DNA of 64,000 bases from contig NZ_CP015749.1 of NCBI RefSeq assembly GCF_001742145.1, positions 2,666,001 through 2,730,000 on the forward strand. The letters run 5' to 3'. Below are positions 28,576 through 36,743 of the stretch, piece after piece; within the stretch, counting starts at the first letter, position 1; the number at the start of each line of letters is the position of its first letter. Position numbers and translations under genes: made by a program. Source of the stretch: Pectobacterium parmentieri. GTDB lineage: Bacteria > Pseudomonadota > Gammaproteobacteria > Enterobacterales > Enterobacteriaceae. The notes beneath the pieces are model-generated. The model was given only the letters and a program-made list of their open reading frames with translations, searched no databases and was not told where the DNA came from.

Positions 28576-29883
28576 ATGAAAAGAAAACTGCTGACGACAT
28601 CCATTGCGCTGAGTTTGGCAATGCTGGCAACCCCTTCTTATTCTGTTGATTTTTCAGGATACTTCCGTTCTGGGGTGGGTGCTTCAAACCACGGAAAACA
28701 ACAGACAGCCGATAAAAATCTCGTTGGGCGCTTAGGTAACGAAAGCGATACTTATGGTGAAATTCAACTAGGGCAGCAGTTGTATAACGAAGATGGGAAA
28801 ACGTTTTACGTTGATAGTATGGTTTCTATGTGGTCAGACAGCTCAAACGGTGATGAAAGCACCGCAAACGACGATGCCACTTTCGGTTTACAGCAGTTTA
28901 ATTTGAAAGCGAAAGGCTTTGTGCCTGGGCTACCGGATGCCACGGTATGGGCGGGGAAACGCTACTATCAGCGTCATGACTTGCACATCATCGATACCAA
29001 ATACTGGAATATCTCCGGTGCGGGTGCCGGGATCGAAAACATCAAAGCCGGTGAAGGTGCTTTCTCGTTTGCCTGGATCCGTGCCGATGCCGAAAACATG
29101 AACGTCGACTGTAGCAACAGTGTCAACAGTCAGGAATGTCAAAACAGAACTGACACCTACAACGATCTGAATATCAACTATCTGGACGCACGCTATGCGG
29201 GCTGGAAGCCGTGGGACGGTGCGTGGACAGAGTTCGGAATCTCCTACGCGATGCCAAATGAGGCGGACACGCAGAAAAATATCTTCCTCGCGGAAGGGCA
29301 AAAATTCGATCCTAAAAACTCGATGATGATCACGGGCGAGCTCAGCCACTACTTCTCTGGCCTCAAATCCAACCAGAAACTGGTGCTGCAATATGCCGAC
29401 AAAGGGCTGGCGCACAACATGGTGGATCAGGGCGGCGGCTGGTATGACGTCTGGAGCATTAACGGCAGCGCTAAAGGCTACCGCGTCATTCAGACCGGTG
29501 ATCTGCCGATCACTGATAATATTTCTCTTAGCCATGTTCTGACCTACGGTAAAGCGGATGAAATCAAACGCGGGCACGACAGCACAGAGTTATTGTCTGC
29601 GGTAGGCCGTGGTCAATATGTCTGGACCAAGAACCAAAAAACCTATCTGGAAGCTGGCGCGTATCAAAAAACAGATAGCTGGAAAGCCGGTACAGAAACC
29701 AAATACAGTGGTGAGAAATACACGCTGGCACACGCTTTCACCGCCGATATTCCCATGATGACACGCCCGGAACTGCGCTTCTTCGTGTCTTATCAAAACC
29801 GTGGAAATGAAAACCGCAACACCTTCAACGACGCTCGCAGCAATGCAGTGAACTTCGGTATTCAAGCGGAAGCCTGGTGGTAA
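28576..29883 (+). CDS. ganL: Oligogalactan-specific outer-membrane porin GanL (LamB family)
   Basis: A 435-residue maltoporin-like beta-barrel that would carry galacto-oligomers across the outer membrane. A signal peptide ends near residue 23 (TPSYS then VDFSGYF). The mature N terminus [11 protein letters not shown] and C-terminal aromatic GIQAEAWW are typical of the LamB family. The frame is open upstream, but the ATG at 28576 has GAAAGG before it and begins the signal sequence. It is transcribed alone with a GanR-type operator and a CRP-like site upstream and two terminator-like hairpins downstream. Confidence 0.92.
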   Translation: MKRKLLTTSIALSLAMLATPSYSVDFSGYFRSGVGASNHGKQQTADKNLVGRLGNESDTYGEIQLGQQLYNEDGKTFYVDSMVSMWSDSSNGDESTANDDATFGLQQFNLKAKGFVPGLPDATVWAGKRYYQRHDLHIIDTKYWNISGAGAGIENIKAGEGAFSFAWIRADAENMNVDCSNSVNSQECQNRTDTYNDLNINYLDARYAGWKPWDGAWTEFGISYAMPNEADTQKNIFLAEGQKFDPKNSMMITGELSHYFSGLKSNQKLVLQYADKGLAHNMVDQGGGWYDVWSINGSAKGYRVIQTGDLPITDNISLSHVLTYGKADEIKRGHDSTELLSAVGRGQYVWTKNQKTYLEAGAYQKTDSWKAGTETKYSGEKYTLAHAFTADIPMMTRPELRFFVSYQNRGNENRNTFNDARSNAVNFGIQAEAWW

Positions 29884-29899
29884 TCGGTCTCTAACCCTC

Positions 29900-29930
29900 A
29901 ACCCGACGGGCTCATCATTCCTGTCGGGTA
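29900..29930 (+). terminator. First hairpin after ganL
   Basis: ACCCGAC / GTCGGGT stem followed by ATTTCCC, 16 bases after the ganL stop. Confidence 0.7.
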
Positions 29931-29936
29931 TTTCCC

Positions 29937-29966
29937 AAAAGGCTTTCTACGGAGAGCCTTTTTCCG
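29937..29966 (+). terminator. Second terminator after ganL
   Basis: AAAAGGCT / AGCCTTTTT stem with a T-run. Together with the preceding hairpin it forms a tandem terminator. Confidence 0.8.
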
Positions 29967-30376
29967 TTATAGATTATTATACGAATGCTTACTTCTATGC
30001 TGGTGCTGCGTATCGGTTTCGTGCGTGTTAAACACCGTATTTCTCTGTGATATCGTCACACGCCCGACAAGGCGCGCTCAGTCGCCGCAGCGCCTTGACC
30101 ACTGGCTTTTCGGCGTGATTCGCGCCGCTATGCGGTTCCTTCGGTGTCCATGTCCGCTGCTCGGACCGCCTGCGACGTGCTCCCAGCACGGCGCAGGCTT
30201 TCGCGGCGTCCATGCCGCTCATCCAACGGCCATGTACACCTCAGCGCGAATTTTTACGCCTGGAACACACAGAACAGCGGCATATGTCGCAATAGATGAT
30301 TTTATCAGTGCGGGATCAGCGCCCGCTAAGGGCGCTGTTTAATTGGGGGTTTTGCTATTTAGATCCAATGATTTAA
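29967..30376. other. ganL-ganK intergenic region
   Basis: Mostly filled by the structured repeat copy A (30017-30260). A hairpin AGCGCCC GCTAA GGGCGCT (30319-30337) lies close to the ganK stop without a clear T-run. Confidence 0.7.
30017..30260. repeat. Structured interspersed repeat, copy A
   Basis: About 245 bp homologous to 51531-51778. It starts GTTTCGTGCG and ends near TTTTTACGCC. On the plus strand it can form four hairpins: CAAGGCGC/GCGCCTTG (30068-30097), CCGC TAT GCGG (30125-30135), a long stem GCCTGCG-AC-GTGCT / AGCAC-GG-CGCAGGC (30168-30198) and GCGGC/GCCGC (30203-30218). The minus strand has an open frame (30028-30222), but differences from copy B are not concentrated at third codon positions. 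Confidence 0.82.
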
Positions 30377-31459
30377 CTAAGCGCTGATACGCAGGCCATC
30401 GGCGTTGAACACCAGACAGTTAGTGGGGGAGAAGAAAACCTCAATGTGTTCATAGGGCTTGAAAGCGCTGTCGCCGGCCAGCAGAAGTTTGAAATTATCA
30501 ATCCCGCAGCATTGACCGAACAGATAAGTGCTATTGCCTAAACGTTCGACGACTTCACAACCGAATGACAGGCGAATCCCCTCACCTTCCGGTGAAACGT
30601 GTTCTGGCCGTAGCCCCAGCGTTACCGTACTGCCAGTGCCCAACTCACTGGTACGGATCGGCAGCTCAAGCTGTAGCTGATCGGCGACATTTACCGTCAG
30701 ACTATCCGGCGTCCAGTCGATAACCTGTGCAGGTAGGAAGTTCATTTTTGGCGAGCCAATAAACCCCGCTACAAACTGGTTAACCGGATGATAATAAAGC
30801 TCCATTGGTGATCCAACCTGCTCAACTTTACCGTAATTCATCACCACGATTTTGTCAGCCAGCGTCATGGCTTCGACCTGATCGTGCGTTACGTAGACCA
30901 TCGTCGTTTTCAATTCCTGATGTAGCTTGGCTATGTGCAACCGCATATCCACTCGCAGCTCTGCATCAAGGTTCGACAGCGGTTCATCAAACAGGAATAC
31001 TTTCGGGTTACGCACAATCGCGCGCCCTATCGCCACACGCTGACGCTGGCCGCCTGATAGCTCTTTCGGTTTGCGTTCCAGCAAATGAGACAGTTGCAGC
31101 GTCTTCGCCACCATTTCGATCTGGTGCTTAATCTGGTCTTTCGGGACGCCATTAACACGCAGGCCATAGCCCATATTCTCGGCGACGGTCATGTGCGGGT
31201 ATAGCGCATAGGATTGGAACACCATCGCCACACCACGATGCGCGGGGGCGACATCATTCACTACCGCATCATCAATCATGATTTCACCGCCTGTGACATC
31301 TTCCAGTCCGGCAATCATTCTCAGCAACGTCGACTTACCGCAGCCAGACGGCCCAACAAAAACAGCGAACTCTCCATCTGCAATCGTCAGATTCACATCG
31401 TGAAGCGTAATCGTTTTGCCAAAATGCTTACTAACTTTATCCAACTGGATCGACGCCAT
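30377..31459 (-). CDS. ganK: Galacto-oligosaccharide ABC transporter ATPase GanK
   Basis: A 360-residue MalK/MsmX-type ATPase that would energise GanF-GanG. Motifs are Walker [10 protein letters not shown], signature LSGGQRQR, Walker [17 protein letters not shown] and [12 protein letters not shown]; a C-terminal TOBE regulatory domain follows (LGLRPEHV). The start [11 protein letters not shown] at 31459 has GAGGT before it and is preferred over the longer frame. It is divergent from ganE and shares its operator region. Assignment to galactan uptake rests on position. Confidence 0.9.
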   Translation of the reverse strand: MASIQLDKVSKHFGKTITLHDVNLTIADGEFAVFVGPSGCGKSTLLRMIAGLEDVTGGEIMIDDAVVNDVAPAHRGVAMVFQSYALYPHMTVAENMGYGLRVNGVPKDQIKHQIEMVAKTLQLSHLLERKPKELSGGQRQRVAIGRAIVRNPKVFLFDEPLSNLDAELRVDMRLHIAKLHQELKTTMVYVTHDQVEAMTLADKIVVMNYGKVEQVGSPMELYYHPVNQFVAGFIGSPKMNFLPAQVIDWTPDSLTVNVADQLQLELPIRTSELGTGSTVTLGLRPEHVSPEGEGIRLSFGCEVVERLGNSTYLFGQCCGIDNFKLLLAGDSAFKPYEHIEVFFSPTNCLVFNADGLRISA

Positions 31460-31618
31460 AACGGTAACCTCTTGATAATTTTGCTTTTCAGAATATAAGC
31501 GCAGAGTCACAACGGCCCAGTGGTCGTCTACTCAAAATGGCTCGGCAGCCCGTCCAGACGTATCCGCATCCGGCCAGGCTTACCTGCACGCTGGTCATAA
31601 TCGCAATATAACAGCATG

Positions 31619-31634
31619 GTGTAACCGTTTGCAC
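31619..31634. promoter_or_regulatory. GanR-type operator 1 (ganK-ganE)
   Basis: GTGTAACCGTTTGCAC differs from GTGTAANCGNTTACAC only by G for A at position 13. Confidence 0.78.
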
Positions 31635-31651
31635 AAACAGGGGGTTACTTT

Positions 31652-31667
31652 TGTGCATAAGATCACA
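31652..31667. promoter_or_regulatory. CRP site between ganK and ganE
   Basis: TGTGC-ATAAGA-TCACA matches 9 of 10 positions of TGTGA-N6-TCACA. It lies between GanR-type operators, as expected for a sugar operon under catabolite control. Confidence 0.78.
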
Positions 31668-31724
31668 GCCTTTACATGTTTCACTGGCAGACGTGGCGCA
31701 CTCTGCTTAATGTAATCGCCACTG

Positions 31725-31739
31725 GTGTAACCGTTACCC
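31725..31739. promoter_or_regulatory. GanR-type operator 2 (ganK-ganE)
   Basis: GTGTAACCGTTACCC has the same half-sites with one central base fewer than operator 1. Confidence 0.6.
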
Positions 31740-31845
31740 TAGCTTGTGAAAAACGCGCAATAAAGCATCACGCGCCACACAACGACGATCACCAAACAAC
31801 GCGTGCTGTCAGATGCCTCATTCACTGCTGTGTACTGCCGTGCGA

Positions 31846-31857
31846 TGTAACGTTACA
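31846..31857. promoter_or_regulatory. GanR-type operator 3 (ganE leader)
   Basis: TGTAACGTTACA is a perfect 12-bp palindrome with GanR-like half-sites, about 90 bases before ganE. Confidence 0.6.
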
Positions 31858-31948
31858 CCAACATCGTACAAGGACGACAAAAACGGCGAGAGCGGGAAGT
31901 GCGCAACGATTTCCTACCATGATTGGCCCACCAGGGCTTTGAGGACTA

Positions 31949-33184
31949 ATGATGAAAATGAAAACACTGACCACCGTCATTATGATTTCACTGGGTATCA
32001 CCGGCGTGCTCAGCAAATCAGCGCTGGCAGCCGACAAAGAACTTCTGGTCTGGGAAGATATCAAAAAATCTGACGGCATCGCCGACGCGATAAAAGCCTT
32101 TGAAAAACAGAATAATGTCAAAATCAAAGTGCTGGAGACGCCTTACGCTCAGCAGATTGAGAAACTCCGTCTGGATGGCCCAGCGGGTATCGGCCCAGAT
32201 GTGATCGTGATGCCACACGATCAGGTTGGCACCGCCGTGGTTCAGGGGTTAATTAGCGAATTGAAGCTGGATCAGGCGTTCCTGTCGAGTTTCACCAAAC
32301 CTGCACTGGAAGCGCAAACCTATAACGGCAAGCTGTACGGCGTGCCGAAAGCGGTTGAAACCACCGTACTGGTGTACAACAAAGACCTGATGCCACAACC
32401 GCCGGAAAAATTCGACGACCTGTTCGCCTTCTCTAAACAGCAGCGTGCCGAAGGTCGCTATGGTCTGTTGGCAAAATTTGATGAGATTTATTACGCCTAT
32501 GGCGTCATCGCCGGGATGGGCGGCTACATTTTCGGCCAGAACAGCAACGGGTCACCGAATGTAAAAGACATCGGTCTGGATAAACAAGCCACCATCGACG
32601 CCGTCAACTACATCAAGAAATTCTACACAGATGGCCTGTTCCCGCCCGGTATCGTTGGTGAAACCGGCGCTAACGCCATCGACTCCCTGTTTACTGAGAA
32701 AAAGGCCGCAGCCGTGATTACCGGTCCGTGGGCATTCCAGCCGTACAAAAATGCAGGCGTAAACTACGGCGTCGCCCCACTGCCGCTGCTGCCAAACGGC
32801 GAACACCCGCGTTCACTGCTGGGTGTAAAAGGCTACAGCATCTCCACCTACTCCAAGAACAAAGATCTGGCACAGAAATTCATTGAGTTCATCAATCAGC
32901 CGGAATACGCCAAAGTTCGCTTCCAGTTGACCGGAGAAATCCCACCGATTGCCGCACTGGTTGACGATCCACTGATTAAGGATGACGAAAAATCTCGTGC
33001 TGTCGCGATCCAGTCTGGTTATGCCGTCCCGATGCCGAGCGTACCGGAAATGCAGGAAGTCTGGACGCCAGCCAACAGTGCGCTGCAATTGAGCGTGACG
33101 GGCAAACAGGACACTAAAGCGGCGTTGGAGTCCGCCGTGAAGGTAATAAAAATGCAAATCGAAGCTAACCACAGTAACCAGTAA
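31949..33184 (+). CDS. ganE: Galacto-oligosaccharide-binding protein GanE
   Basis: A 411-residue periplasmic binding protein of the MalE/CycB type. A signal peptide ends near SALA-ADKELLVWEDIKKSDG. The body has the family segments GPDVIVMPHDQVG and ITGPWAFQPYKNAGVNYGVAPLP. GAGG lies about eight bases before the ATG pair. It is the first gene of ganEFGAB and would bind oligogalactans in the periplasm and present them to GanF-GanG. A hairpin between it and ganF probably favours its higher expression. Confidence 0.92.
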   Translation: MMKMKTLTTVIMISLGITGVLSKSALAADKELLVWEDIKKSDGIADAIKAFEKQNNVKIKVLETPYAQQIEKLRLDGPAGIGPDVIVMPHDQVGTAVVQGLISELKLDQAFLSSFTKPALEAQTYNGKLYGVPKAVETTVLVYNKDLMPQPPEKFDDLFAFSKQQRAEGRYGLLAKFDEIYYAYGVIAGMGGYIFGQNSNGSPNVKDIGLDKQATIDAVNYIKKFYTDGLFPPGIVGETGANAIDSLFTEKKAAAVITGPWAFQPYKNAGVNYGVAPLPLLPNGEHPRSLLGVKGYSISTYSKNKDLAQKFIEFINQPEYAKVRFQLTGEIPPIAALVDDPLIKDDEKSRAVAIQSGYAVPMPSVPEMQEVWTPANSALQLSVTGKQDTKAALESAVKVIKMQIEANHSNQ

Positions 33185-33224
33185 ACCACTGCACCACTGT
33201 GGGTCAACATGGGATCCCCTTGTT

Positions 33225-33256
33225 TATCCCCACTCGGTTTCGGGATGTGGGGGATA
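33225..33256 (+). other. Intercistronic hairpin between ganE and ganF
   Basis: TATCCCCAC and GTGGGGGATA form a stable stem with a G bulge, without a T-run. Such hairpins after the binding-protein gene often stabilise its part of the mRNA. Confidence 0.65.
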
Positions 33257-33284
33257 CCATGTTTTTAAGAAAATGGAGGTAGAT

Positions 33285-34589
33285 GTGACCATCAACGCCA
33301 GCGGCCTTACGCCACAAGAAAGAGGACATCGCCACGCCAGAACGGCTGTATTGCTGGCGCTCGTCCCCGGACTCGGACAGATTTATAATCGCCAGTTCGT
33401 CAAAGGTGCGCTTTTCTTTATCGTCATGGTCTGCTTCATCGGCATATTCCATGATTTCCTGCGGAACGGCGCCTGGGGGCTTATCACGCTAGGCACCGAA
33501 CTGCCGCGCGATCACTCTATTTTTCTGCTGGCAAAAGGCATTATCAGTGTGATCGTCGCCGCCTTTGGTGTCGGCGTCTACTATTACAGCCTACGTGATG
33601 CCTACGTCTGCGGCACCAGACGTGATAAAGGCCTACCGTTGAACAGCGTGAAGAAGCAATATCAGATGCTGCTGAGCGAAGGTTTCCCTTATCTGATGAT
33701 CACGCCAGGCTTCATCCTGCTGGTGTTTGTCGTGGTTTTTCCGATTATTTTCGGTTTTTCCATTGCCTTTACTAATTACAATCTCTACCACACGCCGCCC
33801 GCCAAGCTGGTCGACTGGGTGGGGATGACGAATTTTATCAACATCTTCCGGCTCGATCTCTGGCGCTCGACGTTCTTTGACGTGCTGCAATGGACGGTAA
33901 TTTGGACACTGATTGCGACCACACTCCAGTGCGCCGTGGGCATCCTGCTGGCGATTTTGGTGAACCAGAAAGGCCTGCGCTTTAAGCCACTGATCCGCAC
34001 CATCCTGATCCTGCCGTGGGCAGTGCCAGGTTTCGTGACCATCCTGGTCTTCGCTGGGATGTTTAATGAAACGTTTGGCGTGATTAATAACGGCATTCTG
34101 GCTGCCCTAGGGATTGAACCTAAAGCGTGGATGACCGATCCGTTCTGGACCAAGACCGCGTTGATCCTGATGCAAACCTGGTTAGGCTTTCCGTTTGTGT
34201 TCGCCATGACGACCGGCGTATTGCAGGCTATTCCTGATGATTTGTACGAAGCCGCAACCATTGACGGTGCCAGCAGTTGGTACAAGCTGACTACCATCAC
34301 GCTGCCGCTGGTGCTCTACTCCATTGCGCCCATCATCATCACGCAGTACACGTTCAACTTTAATAATTTCAACATCATCTATCTGTTCAACAACGGTGGC
34401 CCGGCAGTGATCGGCTCCAACGCAGGCGGGACAGATATTCTGGTGTCTTGGATTTATAAGCTGACCATGTCTTCTTCCCAATATGCGATCGCCGCCAGCA
34501 TCACCATTCTGCTGTCGATCTTTGTCGTGGGGATCGCGCTGTGGCAGTTCCGCGCCACCAATTCCTTCAAACAAGACAACATGGCATAG
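33285..34589 (+). CDS. ganF: Galacto-oligosaccharide ABC transporter permease GanF
   Basis: A MalF-like inner-membrane permease of about 434 residues. Early hydrophobic helices and a MalF-type loop precede the permease domain with the motif EAATIDGASSWYKLTTITLP. The start is uncertain. An ATG at 33273 opens the frame, but GGAGGT lies inside that extension four bases before a GTG at 33285, which is therefore preferred. ganG follows after 12 bases. Confidence 0.9.
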   Translation: MTINASGLTPQERGHRHARTAVLLALVPGLGQIYNRQFVKGALFFIVMVCFIGIFHDFLRNGAWGLITLGTELPRDHSIFLLAKGIISVIVAAFGVGVYYYSLRDAYVCGTRRDKGLPLNSVKKQYQMLLSEGFPYLMITPGFILLVFVVVFPIIFGFSIAFTNYNLYHTPPAKLVDWVGMTNFINIFRLDLWRSTFFDVLQWTVIWTLIATTLQCAVGILLAILVNQKGLRFKPLIRTILILPWAVPGFVTILVFAGMFNETFGVINNGILAALGIEPKAWMTDPFWTKTALILMQTWLGFPFVFAMTTGVLQAIPDDLYEAATIDGASSWYKLTTITLPLVLYSIAPIIITQYTFNFNNFNIIYLFNNGGPAVIGSNAGGTDILVSWIYKLTMSSSQYAIAASITILLSIFVVGIALWQFRATNSFKQDNMA

Positions 34590-34601
34590 GAAAGCGCGCA
34601 G

Positions 34602-35450
34602 ATGAAAAAACACAGCGTAAAACGCCAGAATTTTATCAAACTCGGCCTGACCTACCTGCTGCTGACGATTGTGGCCGTCATCATTATTTATCCACTGATC
34701 TGGACGGTAGGCGCGTCGCTTAACCCGGGCAGCAGCCTGCTCAACACCTCGATCATCCCGGATAACTTCTCCTTTATTCACTATGAGGAGTTGTTTAACG
34801 GCCAGATTGACTATGCCGCCTGGTACTGGAACTCGATGAAAATCAGCTTCCTGACCATGATTTTGACGCTCGTCAGCGTCAGTTTCACCGCGTATTCCTT
34901 CTCTCGCTTCCGCTTTCGCGGCCGCCAGAACGGGCTGATGCTGTTTCTGCTGTTGCAGATGATCCCGCAGTTCTCCGCATTGATCGCCATTTTCGTACTG
35001 GCACAGATGCTGGGGCTGGTGAACAGCCATATTGCGCTGGTGCTGGTTTACGTCGGTGGCATGATCCCGATGAACACTTATCTGATGAAAGGCTATCTGG
35101 ATGCTATTCCGAAAGATCTGGATGAATCCGCGCGTATGGACGGCGCGGGCAACTTCCGCATCTTTATCGAGATCATTATGCCGCTGTCCAAGCCGATCAT
35201 TGCGGTGATTGCCCTGTTCTCATTTACCGGTCCACTGGGTGATTTCATTCTCTCCAGCACCATCCTGCGCACGCCGGATCAATACACGTTACCTATCGGG
35301 CTTTACAACCTGGTCGCGCAAAAGATGGGCGCTAGCTACACCACCTACGCCGCAGGTGCCGTGCTGATCGCGGTACCGGTCGCCATTCTTTATCTTTCAT
35401 TGCAAAAGTACTTTGTCTCCGGCCTGACGTCAGGCGGGACCAAAGGGTAA
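34602..35450 (+). CDS. ganG: Galacto-oligosaccharide ABC transporter permease GanG
   Basis: A 282-residue MalG-like permease with six membrane helices and the coupling motif ESARMDGAGNFRIFIEIIMP. It pairs with GanF and is driven by GanK. It ends KYFVSGLTSGGTKG, as MalG proteins do. ganA begins 35 bases after its stop. Confidence 0.94.
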   Translation: MKKHSVKRQNFIKLGLTYLLLTIVAVIIIYPLIWTVGASLNPGSSLLNTSIIPDNFSFIHYEELFNGQIDYAAWYWNSMKISFLTMILTLVSVSFTAYSFSRFRFRGRQNGLMLFLLLQMIPQFSALIAIFVLAQMLGLVNSHIALVLVYVGGMIPMNTYLMKGYLDAIPKDLDESARMDGAGNFRIFIEIIMPLSKPIIAVIALFSFTGPLGDFILSSTILRTPDQYTLPIGLYNLVAQKMGASYTTYAAGAVLIAVPVAILYLSLQKYFVSGLTSGGTKG

Positions 35451-35485
35451 TGACTCAACATCTGTACCTATTCCAGGAACGTAAA

Positions 35486-36703
35486 ATGAAAATGAAAAAA
35501 CGCGTACTGATGGCCGCCATGCTCGCAACTGGCCTGCTGACTGTCTCCCTGCCGCAAACCCTGTATGCTGCAGAAAATGTGACGATCAACAAATTGACGA
35601 ACGTCCCTGCCGACTTCATTAAAGGCGCGGACATTTCCATGCTGAACGAGGTGGAAAAGCACGGCGGAAAATTTTATGACGAGCATGGCAAGCAGAAAGA
35701 TGCCATGCTGATCCTGAAAGAAAACGGCATTAACTATATCCGTCTGCGCATCTGGAACGATCCGAAAGATATGGCGGGCAATGGCTACGGCGGCGGTAAC
35801 AACGATCTGGCGACCACGTTAGCGCTGGCTAAACGCGCCAAAGCGAACGGTATGAAAGTGCTACTGGATTTCCACTACAGCGATTTCTGGACCGATCCAG
35901 CCCACCAAAACAAGCCCAAAGCCTGGTCTGGCCTAAACGTAGCACAGCTCACTACGGCCGTGCATGACTACACCAAAGCCACCATTAGCGAATTCCAGAA
36001 AGCGGGCGTCATGCCGGATATGGTGCAGATCGGTAACGAACTGAACGGCGGGATGCTGTGGCCGGAAGGAAAAAGCTGGGGTCAAGGTGGCGGCGAATTC
36101 GATCGCCTCGCTGCATTACTGAAAGCCGGTATTCAGGGCGTGAAGGACGTACAAGGCGCGAATAACGTCAAAATCATGCTGCATCTGGCTGAAGGCACCA
36201 AAAACGACACCTTTATCTGGTGGTTTGATGAAATCGTCAAACGCAATGTCCCGTTTGATATCATCGGTGCCTCATTCTACACCTACTGGAACGGCCCCAT
36301 CAGCGCGTTGCAGTACAACATGAACGACGTCACCAAGCGCTACAATAAAGACATCATCGTGGTTGAAGCAGCCTATGCCTATACACTGGAAAACTGCGAT
36401 AACGCCGAAAACAGCTTCCAGCAAAAAGAGCTGGATGCAGGCGGCTATCCGGCTTCCGTTCAGGGGCAGGCCAACTACCTGCACGATCTGATGCAAAGCG
36501 TCATCAACGTTCCCAACCAACGCGGCAAAGGCGTCTTCTATTGGGAGCCAATCTGGTTACCTACTCCCGGCGCAACCTGGGCCACGAAAGCGGGCATGAA
36601 GTACAACAAGGACGAATGGAAGGAAGGCAACGCGCGGGAAAATCAGGCGCTGTTCGACTGCAAAGGCAACGTCCTGCCTTCCATCAAAGCGTTTAAGTCG
36701 TAA
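35486..36703 (+). CDS. ganA: Arabinogalactan endo-beta-1,4-galactanase GanA (GH53)
   Basis: GanA cuts beta-1,4-galactan side chains of pectin into oligomers. The 405-residue protein has a signal peptide (MKMKKRVLMAAMLATGLLTV, cut near residue 28). The GH53 catalytic pair is visible: Glu185 in QIGNELNGGM (acid/base) and Glu294 in IVVEAAYAY (nucleophile). The frame is open upstream to the ganG stop; the ATG at 35486 starts the signal peptide and has AGGAACG before it. Confidence 0.95.
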   Translation: MKMKKRVLMAAMLATGLLTVSLPQTLYAAENVTINKLTNVPADFIKGADISMLNEVEKHGGKFYDEHGKQKDAMLILKENGINYIRLRIWNDPKDMAGNGYGGGNNDLATTLALAKRAKANGMKVLLDFHYSDFWTDPAHQNKPKAWSGLNVAQLTTAVHDYTKATISEFQKAGVMPDMVQIGNELNGGMLWPEGKSWGQGGGEFDRLAALLKAGIQGVKDVQGANNVKIMLHLAEGTKNDTFIWWFDEIVKRNVPFDIIGASFYTYWNGPISALQYNMNDVTKRYNKDIIVVEAAYAYTLENCDNAENSFQQKELDAGGYPASVQGQANYLHDLMQSVINVPNQRGKGVFYWEPIWLPTPGATWATKAGMKYNKDEWKEGNARENQALFDCKGNVLPSIKAFKS

Positions 36704-36743
36704 ACCGTATTCAACACGTTGACAACCCGTTTAGGAGAGAACG

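Larger units (their letters stand above)
31460..31948. other. Divergent ganK-ganEFGAB control region
   Basis: About 490 bp with three GanR-type dyads (31619-31634, 31725-31739, 31846-31857) and a strong CRP site (31652-31667). No gene is apparent. Confidence 0.78.

Noticed and set aside
30028..30222. Minus-strand frame of 64 codons (MSGMDAAKACAVLG...) inside structured repeat A
   Set aside because: Differences from the matching frame in copy B are spread over all codon positions, while hairpins are preserved; treated as a by-product of the structured repeat.
34182..35030. Long antisense frame (282 codons) against ganF-ganG
   Set aside because: Low-complexity, Gln/Asp/His-rich product typical of a shadow of membrane-protein codons; the plus-strand genes are certain.
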